Source: Hydractinia symbiolongicarpus (Eukaryota; Cnidaria; Hydrozoa; Anthoathecata; Hydractiniidae). Taken from it: a DNA stretch of 64,000 nt. The stretch spans positions 13,142,001-13,206,000 of the forward strand of contig NC_079887.1 in the NCBI RefSeq assembly GCF_029227915.1. Reading direction: 5' to 3'. Each line of letters starts with the position of its first letter. Within the stretch, counting starts at the first letter, position 1. The translations under genes and the position numbers were made by a program. Below, piece by piece: positions 24,489 to 36,300 of the stretch. The notes beneath the pieces were generated by a model. The model ran no database searches and was not told the origin of the DNA. It saw only the letters and a list, made by a program, of their open reading frames with translations.

Positions 24489-25211
24489 TCTCTATAATAA
24501 TACGCCAGTTCTGTCTGTCTGCGACTTTTGCAAAGTGGATAAATTTTCTTTGATAAAGTCTATAAAATATCGCCTAAAAATTTGTTCTGTAAATTAGCAA
24601 ACTTTGACGTTAAAGCAATATTGACGTCAAAGGAAAGTATATTAAGATTAGTGAAGCCATTGCATTGCACTTTTGAATTTAAGGCTAAATAACTTGGAAA
24701 CGGGTAGAAATAACTGACGTCATCTCCTGCGTAGGTAACTAGGGACCGCCTGGGACCAATTTGGGTAAGTTTCCCAAACCTGGGTCCCCGAATCCGTTTC
24801 GGAATGGACGGGTTGATGACGTCATGAAAAAACCTTTAAACCCTAATATCTCTGCAACCATTTATCAAAAGTACATGATCCTATACATTTTCTTGATCAG
24901 CGTTTCAAGATCTATGCGATGAAGGCAACATGTATAAAAATTTCTAAAAAATTAGGTTTTGACGGGCCATTGCTGACGTCGGCAACTTTTAAAACCCTTA
25001 CATTTCATTAATCGCTCATCAGAACCACACAATTATATACATTTTCTTGATCAGCAGTGTAAGCTCTACACAATGGAGGAAACATGAAAACAAGTTTCTC
25101 AATTTATTTATTGTGTATTTGCACTGCTGACATCAGCAAATAATCTAAAACAACCTATTTTTCCATTGTCGTTCTGCCTAAGTGGATTACTCCACGGGCC
25201 CTATCGACTAG
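24489..25211 (+). mobile_element. Helitron-like non-autonomous element, long copy
   Basis: It starts TCTCTATAATAATACG with a TCTGTCTGTC-rich stretch and ends in an inverted GTGGATTACTCCAC hairpin followed by a short spacer and CTAG. These are Helitron hallmarks: 5' TC, 3' hairpin about 11 bases before CTRR, no terminal inverted repeats. It encodes nothing. Its 3' end abuts the next copy directly. The 5' limit is approximate. Confidence 0.65.
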
Positions 25212-25334
25212 TCTCTTTAATAATAGCCGTATTTTGTCTGTCTGTCCGCGAAAACCGCGTCCTGTTACAGAAACACGAAATGCGATATATAAAGGACGGG
25301 CGACCCGTGGATTTTTCCACGGATTAACGGCTAG
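25212..25334 (+). mobile_element. Helitron-like element, short copy 1 of tandem
   Basis: It begins TCTCTTTAATAATAGCCG immediately after the CTAG of the previous copy. It contains CCGTGGATTTTTCCACGG as its subterminal hairpin and ends GGCTAG, 123 bp long. It sits head to tail with both neighbours. Confidence 0.75.
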
Positions 25335-25519
25335 TCTCTTTAATAATAGCCGTATTCCGTCTGTCTGTCTGTCCGCGAAAGTCGTGTCCTATAACGGAAA
25401 CACAAAATTTTTAAAATGCGCACTAATACCAAATGCGATATATTTTTTTCCACTTTGTTGCGACGGGTAAATTTAGAGGACGGGCGACCCCGTGAATTTT
25501 TCGAAAGGCTAACGACTAG
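25335..25519 (+). mobile_element. Helitron-like element, short copy 2 of tandem
   Basis: It begins TCTCTTTAATAATAGCCG directly after the preceding CTAG. It ends GGCTAACGACTAG followed by T, the expected host base. The 3' hairpin is degraded compared with the copy at 36002. Confidence 0.7.
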
Positions 25520-25760
25520 TTTATCTATATTCACGACAGGGTTATTGTGATGAATGTATCAAGTATCAAAACATATCATGTTAGGCAGTGCTGCCAACAT
25601 ATTGAGTGCTTATCCCACATTATTGCATTGAAACAGCATGTGAACTAAATAAATCATGTCTGGTCTATTTATCTACAATTCCCTTAGCTGTAAAAAAAAT
25701 CAGTTTCCCCAAGAAATTATCCCTGTTTATTAATGCCCTTAATTCTTAAAAAGGTAAAAA

Positions 25761-25831
25761 CAACCTCGATCCCAGGGCTTTTCTCTCCTTTTGATATAGA
25801 AAAAAGACAAAGAGCTCGGTGATCGAGGTTG
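25761..25831. mobile_element. Foldback MITE with CAACCTCGATC ends
   Basis: The 71-bp segment starts CAACCTCGATC and ends GATCGAGGTTG, a perfect 11-bp inverted repeat. The internal CCCAGGGCTTTT block matches the left arm of the foldback at 26101, so both probably belong to one family. Confidence 0.6.
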
Positions 25832-26100
25832 GATTAAAAACAATTTTTTTTTATCTTACTTACCGAAAGTGATTGTTTAAATTTTTATTTTGTTTCTGCC
25901 ATAAGCAAGACGTAAGAAACGCTTAATTGTGTTTTTTGCATAATCATTATCACAGTCTGATTTCGAATTTTTACTTGCTTTAAAACTTGTCTAAAAAATA
26001 AGGTGTTTCGACACCACGTTGAAAAACGAAACCGAAAGAACTGAAAATAAACTAAATTGTCAAAAAAAATTTTGGCTAATTATATTTCATGTTTCTATAT

Positions 26101-26182
26101 CAACATCATCGCCAGGGCTTTTTATGTTATATATTGGGACCGTCCCAATATAAAACCAAAAAAAACCCTGGGGACGAGGTTA
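26101..26182. mobile_element. Palindromic MITE centred on ATATTGGGACCGTCCCAATAT
   Basis: The centre is an almost perfect 21-base palindrome. The outer arms are GCCAGGGCTTTTT on the left and AAAAAACCCTGG then GGACGAGGTTAG on the right. The whole could fold into one long hairpin. It is non-coding and related to the element at 25761. Confidence 0.6.
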
Positions 26183-26607
26183 GTTTCTATGTTAAAGAGA
26201 CCAAGAAAATGACCATTTTTATTTTGTCACATCAATCACAATTGATGACGGAATGATGACAGAGACTAAACTGAAAAAATGATACAAAATGTCAAAAACT
26301 TTCAGCACGCCAAAGGACGTGAAAATAGCAAATGGAAATGTACAGGAAGGTGCTTAAGGAAGATCATTTTTATAACGAACGGGAGTCCGAGACTGATATC
26401 AAAACGCCTGGGGTCTAGGTTGGATTGCAATCTGTTTTACTTTGAAATAAAAAATTAAAATTCTAATGAAATTTTGTGCACCATAAAAACTTTCATATCT
26501 AGAAAAGAACAAGTCACGTATTCCTAACCTTCGACAAATTTTTAACCTGCCTATTCTTATAAAGGTAAATTTAAGGGGAATTTTACTCCAAAACGAAAAA
26601 ATATGTA

Positions 26608-26611
26608 CGCT

Positions 26612-26664
<53 letters not shown>

Positions 26665-26681
26665 AATTGCGCCACGGAAGC
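26608..26681 (-). tRNA. tRNA-Asn (GTT)
   Basis: Read on the minus strand, the 7-bp acceptor stem GCTTCCG pairs with CGGGAGC, with one G-U. The D stem is GCGC/GCGC. The anticodon arm is TTCGG-CTGTTAA-CCGAA with anticodon GTT, and the T arm is GGTGG-TTCAAGC-CCACC. All four arms are intact, there is no intron, and the discriminator is G. It appears to be a functional nuclear tRNA gene; an antisense open frame over it is not a gene. Confidence 0.95.
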
Positions 26682-27337
26682 TGACACATGCGTTATCTTT
26701 AATCTTACATAATTAAAAACTTTTTATATACAATACGATATACAAATATATATAAATATAAAAATACATAATTATTTATAAAAAAACCGTTTAATACAAT
26801 TTTTGTTCAAAATACCCATGATTAAAAGCATCTAGTCCACCAACTTGATACTTTATTGTCACACGTCTCCTTGTATGCATTTTACGCGTTTTTATAGCAC
26901 AACTTGTTACTTACATTATTGTTACTGAATTTTAAATCATTCTGCTAGTTTTATTCACCCAATTTAGCTCTGGGTTTATGTATATTTATCGTAGGTTTCA
27001 ACAACGGGGGAATCACAGCAAAACTGATTACCCACTCAATTACACTCTCCACCTCTGAGTTAAAACTCTTATACCGCTTTCTTGCTTTAAAGTACTACGG
27101 GGAAGATTAATTCCATAAAACAAAAAAACAAATCAACATGGAATCTGAAGCTGCATAAAACATCAACAAAGCAAGCAACAAACGGACAAATGGAAAGCTA
27201 CTATACGTTACGTGTGCACGAGGAATGACACATTACTTTTAATCAGCAGTTAATATGAATTCATGCTTTTTATACTTCATTAATTATTCATGAGAATCTT
27301 GCTAGTTATAGCGGGTTTCTAATGCTGAATAACCATT

Positions 27338-30300
27338 ATGCCTGGCTCTTCAAATTCTCAATCGAGAGGTTATTTAGCTCGTATGTTATCAGTAAATTCA
27401 AATGGTGCTGTTTTAAATGGAAACGCTGGGAGTCGGTCAAATTTAAAACGTATGAATGAAGAATTAAGATCTCACATACTTAAACTTAAGACTGATTTGG
27501 ATTCTGAAAAGGCAAAATCAAAACAAACCCACAGAGAAAAAGTTGCTGAGATTAAAAGAGTCAAAGACGAATATGAAAGAGAGAATCATAAAAATTTAGA
27601 TATAGCTACTTTTAAAATGAATACAATAAAAGAAAATGAAATTAAAAGACTAAGAGAAAGTTTAACAAGGGATAAAGATTCAGAAATTAAGCAAATAATA
27701 AAATATAAAGATGAAGAAATTAAAACTTTACAGAAGACAATGCTGGAGGAAAAGGAGCAAGCTTTACGAAAAGCTGAGGAAAAGTTTTTTTATGAGCAAA
27801 GCTCAAGGAATAAATCCTTTAGTGATGAACAAGAAAGAAAGTTAAAAAAAGAAATTGCTGAATTAAAGAAAATTAAAAATGAAGCAGATGAAAACCTTAG
27901 AGAACAGATCCTTATTGTTGCAGAAAAAAATGAGCTTATAAAAAAGTTAAAGAGCGGGCATGACAGGGAACTACAACGTGTTTTACGAGAGGCTCGTCGT
28001 GAAAATTCACGAAGTATTTCAGAGTTACAAACTTTAAAGAGATCTCTTAGTGAAAGAACATCTGAAATAAGCAAGCTTGAAGTGTATGCTTCAAAAGTAG
28101 CAGAGGAAAAAGAAGAACTTTTGTCTGAAAAAATAAGACTTGATAGGCTCAGTATATCTCGAGAAAGAAATTCAATGACCAGTTCACAAGATGGGGCCAT
28201 GCCTTTGTCACCTGTAAGTAAATTCTTATTTTTTTCAAGTTTTACCTATTGAATCTGTTTTTTGGCTATACTGTAATATGCATATTCAATTACTTCTAAA
28301 TTTCAAGCGAATGGAAAAGGAGATGGATTTACATGCAAAGAATGTGGAATTGCAAAGACAGCTAAATTCTGCAACAAGACTTATCAAGAGAATGGATAAA
28401 GAAAACAACAGTCAGGTATGTGCTGAACATTTTTAATGCTTTTTGGGTGCCAAGAATCTCATACTGGCATAAATGGTCTGTAAGTTATATACATGTTTAG
28501 GCAACATGAAATTTGATGCAAGCGAATGTCACCTGAGTTTTCATAAGGGGGCATGTCAGCAGTTTATGCTCTTTTGTAGTATACAACAAAGTAAAAGGTT
28601 CCAATCTAAAATTTTTGCATAATTTTTAGAATTAATTTTACTATCAGTATAAAACAAACTGGCTTACACTGCTGTTTGTAAGAATATTGTGGCAAAAAGT
28701 ACAAACTACAAACTAGACATTGCTGCATTTTCGTATAAAATGGTAAAGTTTCATTGGTTTAAAATACTGGAACACTTAACTGATGATTTTAAATAAGAAA
28801 AAATGAATACCATGACTGATGTGATCAACAATGATTTTTTTCTTCTTTGATTTCTTGTTTTCTATGAGAAGTTAAAATGTTGTTATACCTATGTCGTAAA
28901 AAAGTTGTATAATACAATCTCTCTGTTGTCATGAAATTCATGCATAAAGGTTTTCACATTTTTATTTTTCATTTTGATGTTGTGTTAGCTTCATAGAAAT
29001 TGTTGATTTATTCTGTTGTCGTACACAAAAAGCAACTTAGGATTTTCGTCAGATTTCTTGTTGCCTTTTTTTATCCAATAACATAGAACAGAAGTTTCTT
29101 AATAATTGCGTAATTTTACTCATCTATAATTTGTGATATATATATGTAAGAAGTGAAAAGGAAGAAAGTTCTTTAAAATATTTTTTTTCAAAGTGTGTAG
29201 CAAAACGTTTTTTAAGTTTTCTTTTCTGGTAATTTTATTTCTTTTGTTTCGAAAGCATGTCTATCCTCATTTTCACAATAAATAATTTTTTTGTGATGCT
29301 TGTGCTTATACCTGATGGAAACTTCTCAAATCAAGCTTAGTTGCTTTTAAATAAGTTGCTTTTGTATTTTATAGTTTTTGATTTAAAACAGTGTCTATGT
29401 AAGGGTTACTCAACAAAATGTTTTATTATTGTACCAGGTCTCAGGTTTTGTTCATTGCCCTGTGACTGGGAAAAACTTTTAGTCAAGTTCAAAATTATGC
29501 TAGTAAAAATACACAACTATGAAACATTGACAATGGTGAAAACCCAAATCTTTGTATTCTGTTTTGTTGGGCATAAGAATAAGTTTTTAAGTAAATCATT
29601 TTAAGTTGCTAAGTGAGATCCAAGATCCATTTTTTATAATAATTTTCTGAGGAAATAATTTTGCTAACAAAAAATGCCAACTTATCATTTGCTGTGCAAA
29701 ATCACGCTATTAAAAAGTTCATTTTGTTTTTTTCTCTTTGTTATCTTCTGTTATAGAACAAAAATAATTTTTGAGGGAAATATATTAAGCAGCTAAATGA
29801 CGCTTTTTAATCCATTTATTATTAAAAAAATAATTTTATGCAACTATAAAAAATTTGACAATGGTGAAATACCAAATTCTATAATTTCCACTGGGAAAAT
29901 CATTCAGCCTGTCAATCATGGTGGAAAGTCATGTTATAATATAGTTTATACACATTTTTTAAATATAGATAAGTAAAAATTTGAAATCAGACTGAGATAA
30001 GCTTACACAAAAAATATAATCGAGCTAAGAGTATGCTTACGTTGTCCTTTTTGTAGAGACAAAATAAAAACTTTAAATGAGCTTAATGTATAATATGAAA
30101 TGGCCCTGTTTTTGATTTACAGTGAAGGCAGAATCTTTAAAATCGCCTAAGGAGATAGGGAGATAGGGAGATAGATAGATGGATAGATAGAGACAGCGCA
30201 GCTATGCTGGACGCCCGAAACTTATCCAGGCTAAAGATTTTTTTCTGAGAACGAGGCTAAAATGAGTTTTAAGCCAATAAGAATCATAACAGTGCAACAG

Positions 30301-33300
30301 ATTGTTTTATTATACAATGAACAATACTTTATTTTAAAGATTATATGCTATCGAAAGTTAAAGCTCGTGCAGTGTAGCATAATGAAGATGTCTTCTAATG
30401 TGCCATCTTTGATGTTACGTCATTTCTTTCTGTACAATTTTTTAAGGATGTAGACTAAAGCTATATTCAGTAGAACTAATTAATTATTCATGAATTTTAT
30501 TTTTTATTTATTGAGTTGTATTTTAACATTACAGGTTAGTTAAGGCCAGGATACACTTTCTACAATATACTTATAATTTGTTAAAATAATCCTTATAATT
30601 TAATTTAATTTCATAACATCGTTGCCACAACAACGCTAGCAGATAATAGATCTATTGCCACAAACAAAAGCCATTCGAAACCACATCACCAACAATATCA
30701 TTAAAATCAAACTTGTTTGATTTTATTCAAATATTATAGCCATGCAGCAAATTATGAGGTTACACATGTCAGGTGTTGAAATTATAAGAAATCATAACCC
30801 TATTTTAAACATATTTTAAGAAATTATATTGATATTATAAGTGATATTTCAGTGATATTATACAAGTGTATCAGGCCCTTTACAATAATAATTGAGTTTA
30901 ATTTTTGCCCACATTCAATTCTGCTCAGATTATAAAAGTGTAATAATTTACTGTAAATAAGTCTGTGATGTTGCAATAACGCTTTTTAGTTTATAGCCAG
31001 TTAGTTAAAATTTTCAAACCAACACTATCCTTATAAGAAAGGGTTGATTTATGTGACTAAAATTGCTTGTCAGAAGCAAATAATGTATATAATGAAATAG
31101 CTCTGACCTGGCTTTATTAAAATAAGTTAATCATAATAAGAAATTATTTGCTTATAACTGGATGAAAAATAAGAATATGAAGCTGGAATTTTGAACGTTA
31201 TGGTATTGTCAACAATACTTTTAAAACATTTTTTACACAACATGTTAAATCTGACATTCATTTCTTTATTGCAGTCATAATTTCCTACCAGTAGATGTCT
31301 AATAATGACGGCAGTCATGAAATCTGTTACATAAGCCTGAGAAGACACTATGATGAATTTAATTTAACTGCAAATTTCTCAGTGTTTGGAAATCATTTGT
31401 TAAATCATATCAGACTTCTTTAAACTTTATTTTGGTGTGTTTCCATAATTTGTGAAAGAGGAGCAATGATGATTCAACAATAACTCATTACCTTTGCTAT
31501 CTAGACTTTAAGTGCTACAGCTCATTCATCTGAACTGAGTTCATCATCTGCATCAGACAAAAGAGTTCGAGAATTGAAAAGACGGAATGCTGAATTGGTG
31601 GCAATTGCAAAGAAACTAGAAGATAAGTCGAAACAAATTCAAAAAGAATTGCATGAAATTGTAAGAATTTGTACTTTATAAAAACAATTTCTTATCATTA
31701 TTAAGGCTATCCTGGGTTAATTAACATAATTAACGCAGGATAGCCCCCTCAGTTCCTGGTACTGCCACGAATGAAGGTCTTGCACAAGGGGTGCCCTAGT
31801 GCATCTAAAACACCCATTTGATGCTGCGCTTTTAATATGCCAACACAACATCTTACAACTAGACTGCTGCCTAAAATTAACTAAATGCTAAACAGATAAA
31901 ATTCAGTCAATTAAAGTTTCTGGCATGATTTAACCTTTGGTGCTGGAGGGAAATGCCCTTGACAATGCTATTATAGTCGGATAAGTTGATTTTTTTTGAA
32001 GTTGTAGTATGGTTTAATGCATTGTGTTAATAGATAAGTAGCTGAAATTTTAGTGTGTGTTTTTTGTACTTAATTTTGCTTGTGACTTTGCTTTTGGACC
32101 AAATTTAAACCCTTCTTTCCAACCATATTCTCAATAAAGAAGACATATACACCAAACTGTTAACAAAACATATATCAAGTGCACAAGAATGCAACGTTTT
32201 TATACACCGAAAGGGATCTCAGCATGTCTGAACTAGAATATGATTCTGTTCGGAAACAGCTTTGCTGCAAAGCTTAGGAGTAGCAAGGTCTTCCTATTTC
32301 TATTCTGTGTCACATACATTTATTGTCTTTGTCTATTCACCCCAAAGATGCTAATTTAACCTATAACCTATTTCTAGGGCAAATTTCTAATTTGGTTATT
32401 TAGCATTCTAGATTTTCCTTCTTTTTGCATATCATGTCTCAAGCACTGCTATACTTTTGAGCATATAATATGTAATACAAACAATAATTGATACTTAATA
32501 TAAATTTGTACTTTAGCTTTGCAACAATAACATGTTTGTGTAAATAAAATAATTTGATGCAGTATTTAGGAATTAACTTTCTAAATAAATATGTTTAGAT
32601 TTCGGATTATGATGTTAACTATTATATTTTATACTCTGTTTACATATAATTGTTTTTCAAATCCTTTTTTATAGAAAAGTCAAAAAGTTTCACGTTCAAA
32701 AGCAACTGAAAGTGTTAGCTCTTTAAAGAAGTCGTTTGCAATACAACGGGCAAAGGATTTAGCTGATCATGCACGTACAGTTCTTTTAAAAGATAAAGAA
32801 CTGGAAGAGTTACGACAAAGAAAGGAAAACCATGAAGAGGTATACATTTCAGTTGGTTTGTACACAAATTCCTATTGTCTTCTGTATTGCACACAATATT
32901 TGTTATAATAAAGGGGGAACAAAGTATCTGATTTCTTATTAATATTTTCAGCAAATTATGTTTAAAGAAATTGAGAAAGCACTACAGCTTGCAGCTAAAG
33001 AACGTTTACGGCTTGAACACCAACTTTCCACATCAACTCCAGTTGTAAGTTTACATATTTTCTTGTCATTGTTATTTTTTGTATAAGACATAATGTCATG
33101 TTAATTCTTATTTATTCTAAAATTCAGAAGTGAGAGAAGTGAGTGTGTGTAAATTATTTTATTTATTTATTTATTTAGAGTACAGAAGAGGCGACGCAAC
33201 TTAAATCAGAACTAGATGTTACTAATGAGATGCTTAAAGAAATGTCAGAAAAATATTCTGATCTACAGCAAACTCATTCTGCTTGTGCTGAGCAACAGGA

Positions 33301-36300
33301 GTATATTGACGAAAAACTAGAAGAGGTAGACATGCTAACAAACCAATTGAAAGTGAAAGAAGAAGAATGTGTTGCATTGGTGAGTTTTGAAAACATTTTA
33401 ATATTGTAAATATTATCATGTCATGACCAAGCAAGTTTCTAATATGCTAAATTTAAGCAGCTGCACCAATAGGTAATGATTGAAATCATTTTTTGGCTAT
33501 CTGTTAGTTGGGGAGATAATTAGAAAAATGAAATTAATAAAAATTAGCCAATTAGATTATACTAATTAAGTCAGTTAACTTGTGGTTCTAGGTGGAAACA
33601 ATGGATTGATTAACATCAATTGGTAATCTATTGTTTCCACCTGGTGCTAATAACGTAGCAATCACCTTTGCGTTCTGACTCCACATCTGACTAAGTGAAA
33701 CTTTTAATTCTGCGTATAACTTGCAGTCTAAAAATGTCAATATTTACCCAGTTACGAATGAGAACAACAAAATTGATTAAAGTGTTAAGAAACGAGTGAG
33801 CAATTAAAATATACAAGTGTAATATTTATGGATAAGGATGTTTAAAAACAATGTAAAAACATAACGGTTTTTTTTTCTAAGGCAGCCCTATAATTTCTAA
33901 AATCTGAATCTAAATACTAATTTTTACCAAACTTTTAAATAACATGGATTTCAACGTCCATATTTCCAAGGTTCAACTTTCTCCCATTTAATTTTATAAT
34001 TAAAGATGCAACACTTTCTTTAGAGAACCCTGCTGGATTGTTAATGTTTTATTTTGTTTTAAATGTTTTAGTCAAAAAATTTAATGAACAAAGACAAAGA
34101 AATGCTGCATCTAAGAAAAGAAATGAAGGAAAAGGAATTAACATGTTGTGAATTGGTTAGTTTATTTCTTTTCATTTCTTTTTGATATTTGTTTGTATTA
34201 CAATGTGGGATGGGAATTTATCTAGCGCTGCTGATTTTTTCCTACTATTTAAAACTATTCGAAACTGAATCGAAAAGACAAGAAACGGTAATAATTGAAA
34301 TTACCTTATAAAGGTTGAATGATTTCCACATTTTAACCATGTATTTTATGTACTTATTATTCCGTTGATCATCCTTGTGTCCTCTTTTTCAAGTTTATTC
34401 ATTTTGTAAGCCGTATTTCAGCTTATCTTAAATTGGATCAACAGTTCTCTCTGTGATTAATTTTGCAAAATGTTTCTCAGATTTCCTCTATGCCTTTCCG
34501 TTTCTTTCAATGACTTTCGGAATTACCTTGCGTAAGTGTGAAATATACTTTCGGCATTTTTCTGGCGTCACAGCCGACCATATTTCCGAAATTGCATTTA
34601 CCAATTCTTCTTTCGTGTGCGGTTTATAATCATTTCGAATTTTTTCCTTCATTTCATGCCAAAAGTTTTCTATAGGGTTCATGTCTGGTGATTCAGGCGG
34701 GGTTTTCCACCAGTTTATTTGATTTTCCTGCATCACTTGCGACGCTTTCAAACTGGTGTGTTTGGGGTCGTTATCTTGCATAAACCTATGCCCATCTGGA
34801 AATACATCGGAAATAAACGGTTTCAACGTATTTTTTAAAATTTATTCAGAGTAGAACTCTTTGTCCATTATGCCGTGAAAAATTAAAATTGGAGATGCGC
34901 CACAAACATTAAAACATTAAACTGTTTTTTTTTATAAAAAAAATCCCTCACGTTATTTTGTTGCTTCGATCTTTAAACATCCCAACAAAAACAAAAAGAT
35001 AACAAGCTTAGTGACGTCCTGTTTCTACGGCGATATTTTAAAATTATACAGATTGTTGTCTGAGTTATAAAGCAATGTTTGTTGAAAAATATTCAGAAAG
35101 CAAAGTCTGCATGTGGCAATTGATCACCATAACTATAATTAGATATCATTCTGACTCTGTGTTTGCGAAAGAACATGCTGGAAGTGATTTCACATAACGA
35201 AAGTAGCGAAAGCATTTAAAGAAGAGACACAAAAGTTGAACTTAAAAATTTATTTTTTAATTATAAACTAAATTAAAAAAAAATTAAATGGTGAATTAAA
35301 ATTAATGTCTTATGTTTTTCTTTAATATAACTCGCGAGTAACATGATATATTTTTTTAAAGATTTACTCGCGGGTAGTTTAATTATTGCGTACTCGCGTT
35401 ATTAAAAAGATTACTCTCGTTTATTTTACTCGCACTCGCATTGTACTCTCACTCTGAACTATTTTACTCGCATTTATTTGCACTCGTACTCTCAAAGATG
35501 TGTAGCTTTACTCGCGATCGGCACTGTAATTAGCTAGGTCTTTCATGTTTCCTTAAATTTTCTACAACAGCATCTAGAAAACAACCCCAAGAATCTTTTG
35601 GAAAGAGATGAAAAGCAACTTTATTTTGATGAGATACCTTGTGGTTAATTTAGGAAGAAGTAATGACATAACCAAATGCACACTTTTATACCACAACTAA
35701 ATTTAATTTGCATGAAAGAATCAGCTTGAAGATTATTAACTATTTATGAAACAAGATTTTCATATTCTGGATCTTATGACTTATATGAATTAAAGTAATT
35801 TACTATGTGATTTGCCATCTACAACTAATTATAAATCCCCCCAAATTGTTATCAAAAAATCTTCTGTCTTGATTTGTTTAGATTAAGGGAAGCGATGTCT
35901 TGAAATCTAATGTGAAAACACTTGAAGAGAATATTTCAGAATTAAAGAAGCAACTAAGGACAATAGAGCAAGTGAGACTTTTATGATGAGAATATATAAT
36001 ATCTATATTATAATACCTGTATACGTCTGTCCGTCCGTCCGTCTGTCACGCACAATGGTAGCTTAGCTGCGCAGGTAGCGAGACGCACGCAATGCAGTAT
36101 AAAAAGGACGGGCGAACCCGTGGATTTTTCCACGGGCTAACGACTAGTTGTTATAAATTAGGATCAAGACTTTTTAGCAGAAAGCTATTTATAAGTTCAA
36201 AGCCTAAGTAAACATTTATAAGCATAGTACGATTAATATCAATCGATTTTTGTCAATGTTTTACGCCTTGCAATTGACCCTATTAAAAGCCATTTATTTC

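Larger units (their letters stand above)
22579..27337. other. Repeat-rich intergenic region, no protein gene
   Basis: Apart from the SINE, Helitron-like array, foldback elements and tRNA listed separately, no coding exon is supported. The promoter of the RIM-BP gene lies near the right end; no clear TATA box was found. Confidence 0.5.

Noticed and set aside
26399-26689. Minus-strand frame covering the tRNA
   Set aside because: The first third is translated tRNA-Asn sequence; the frame is incidental.
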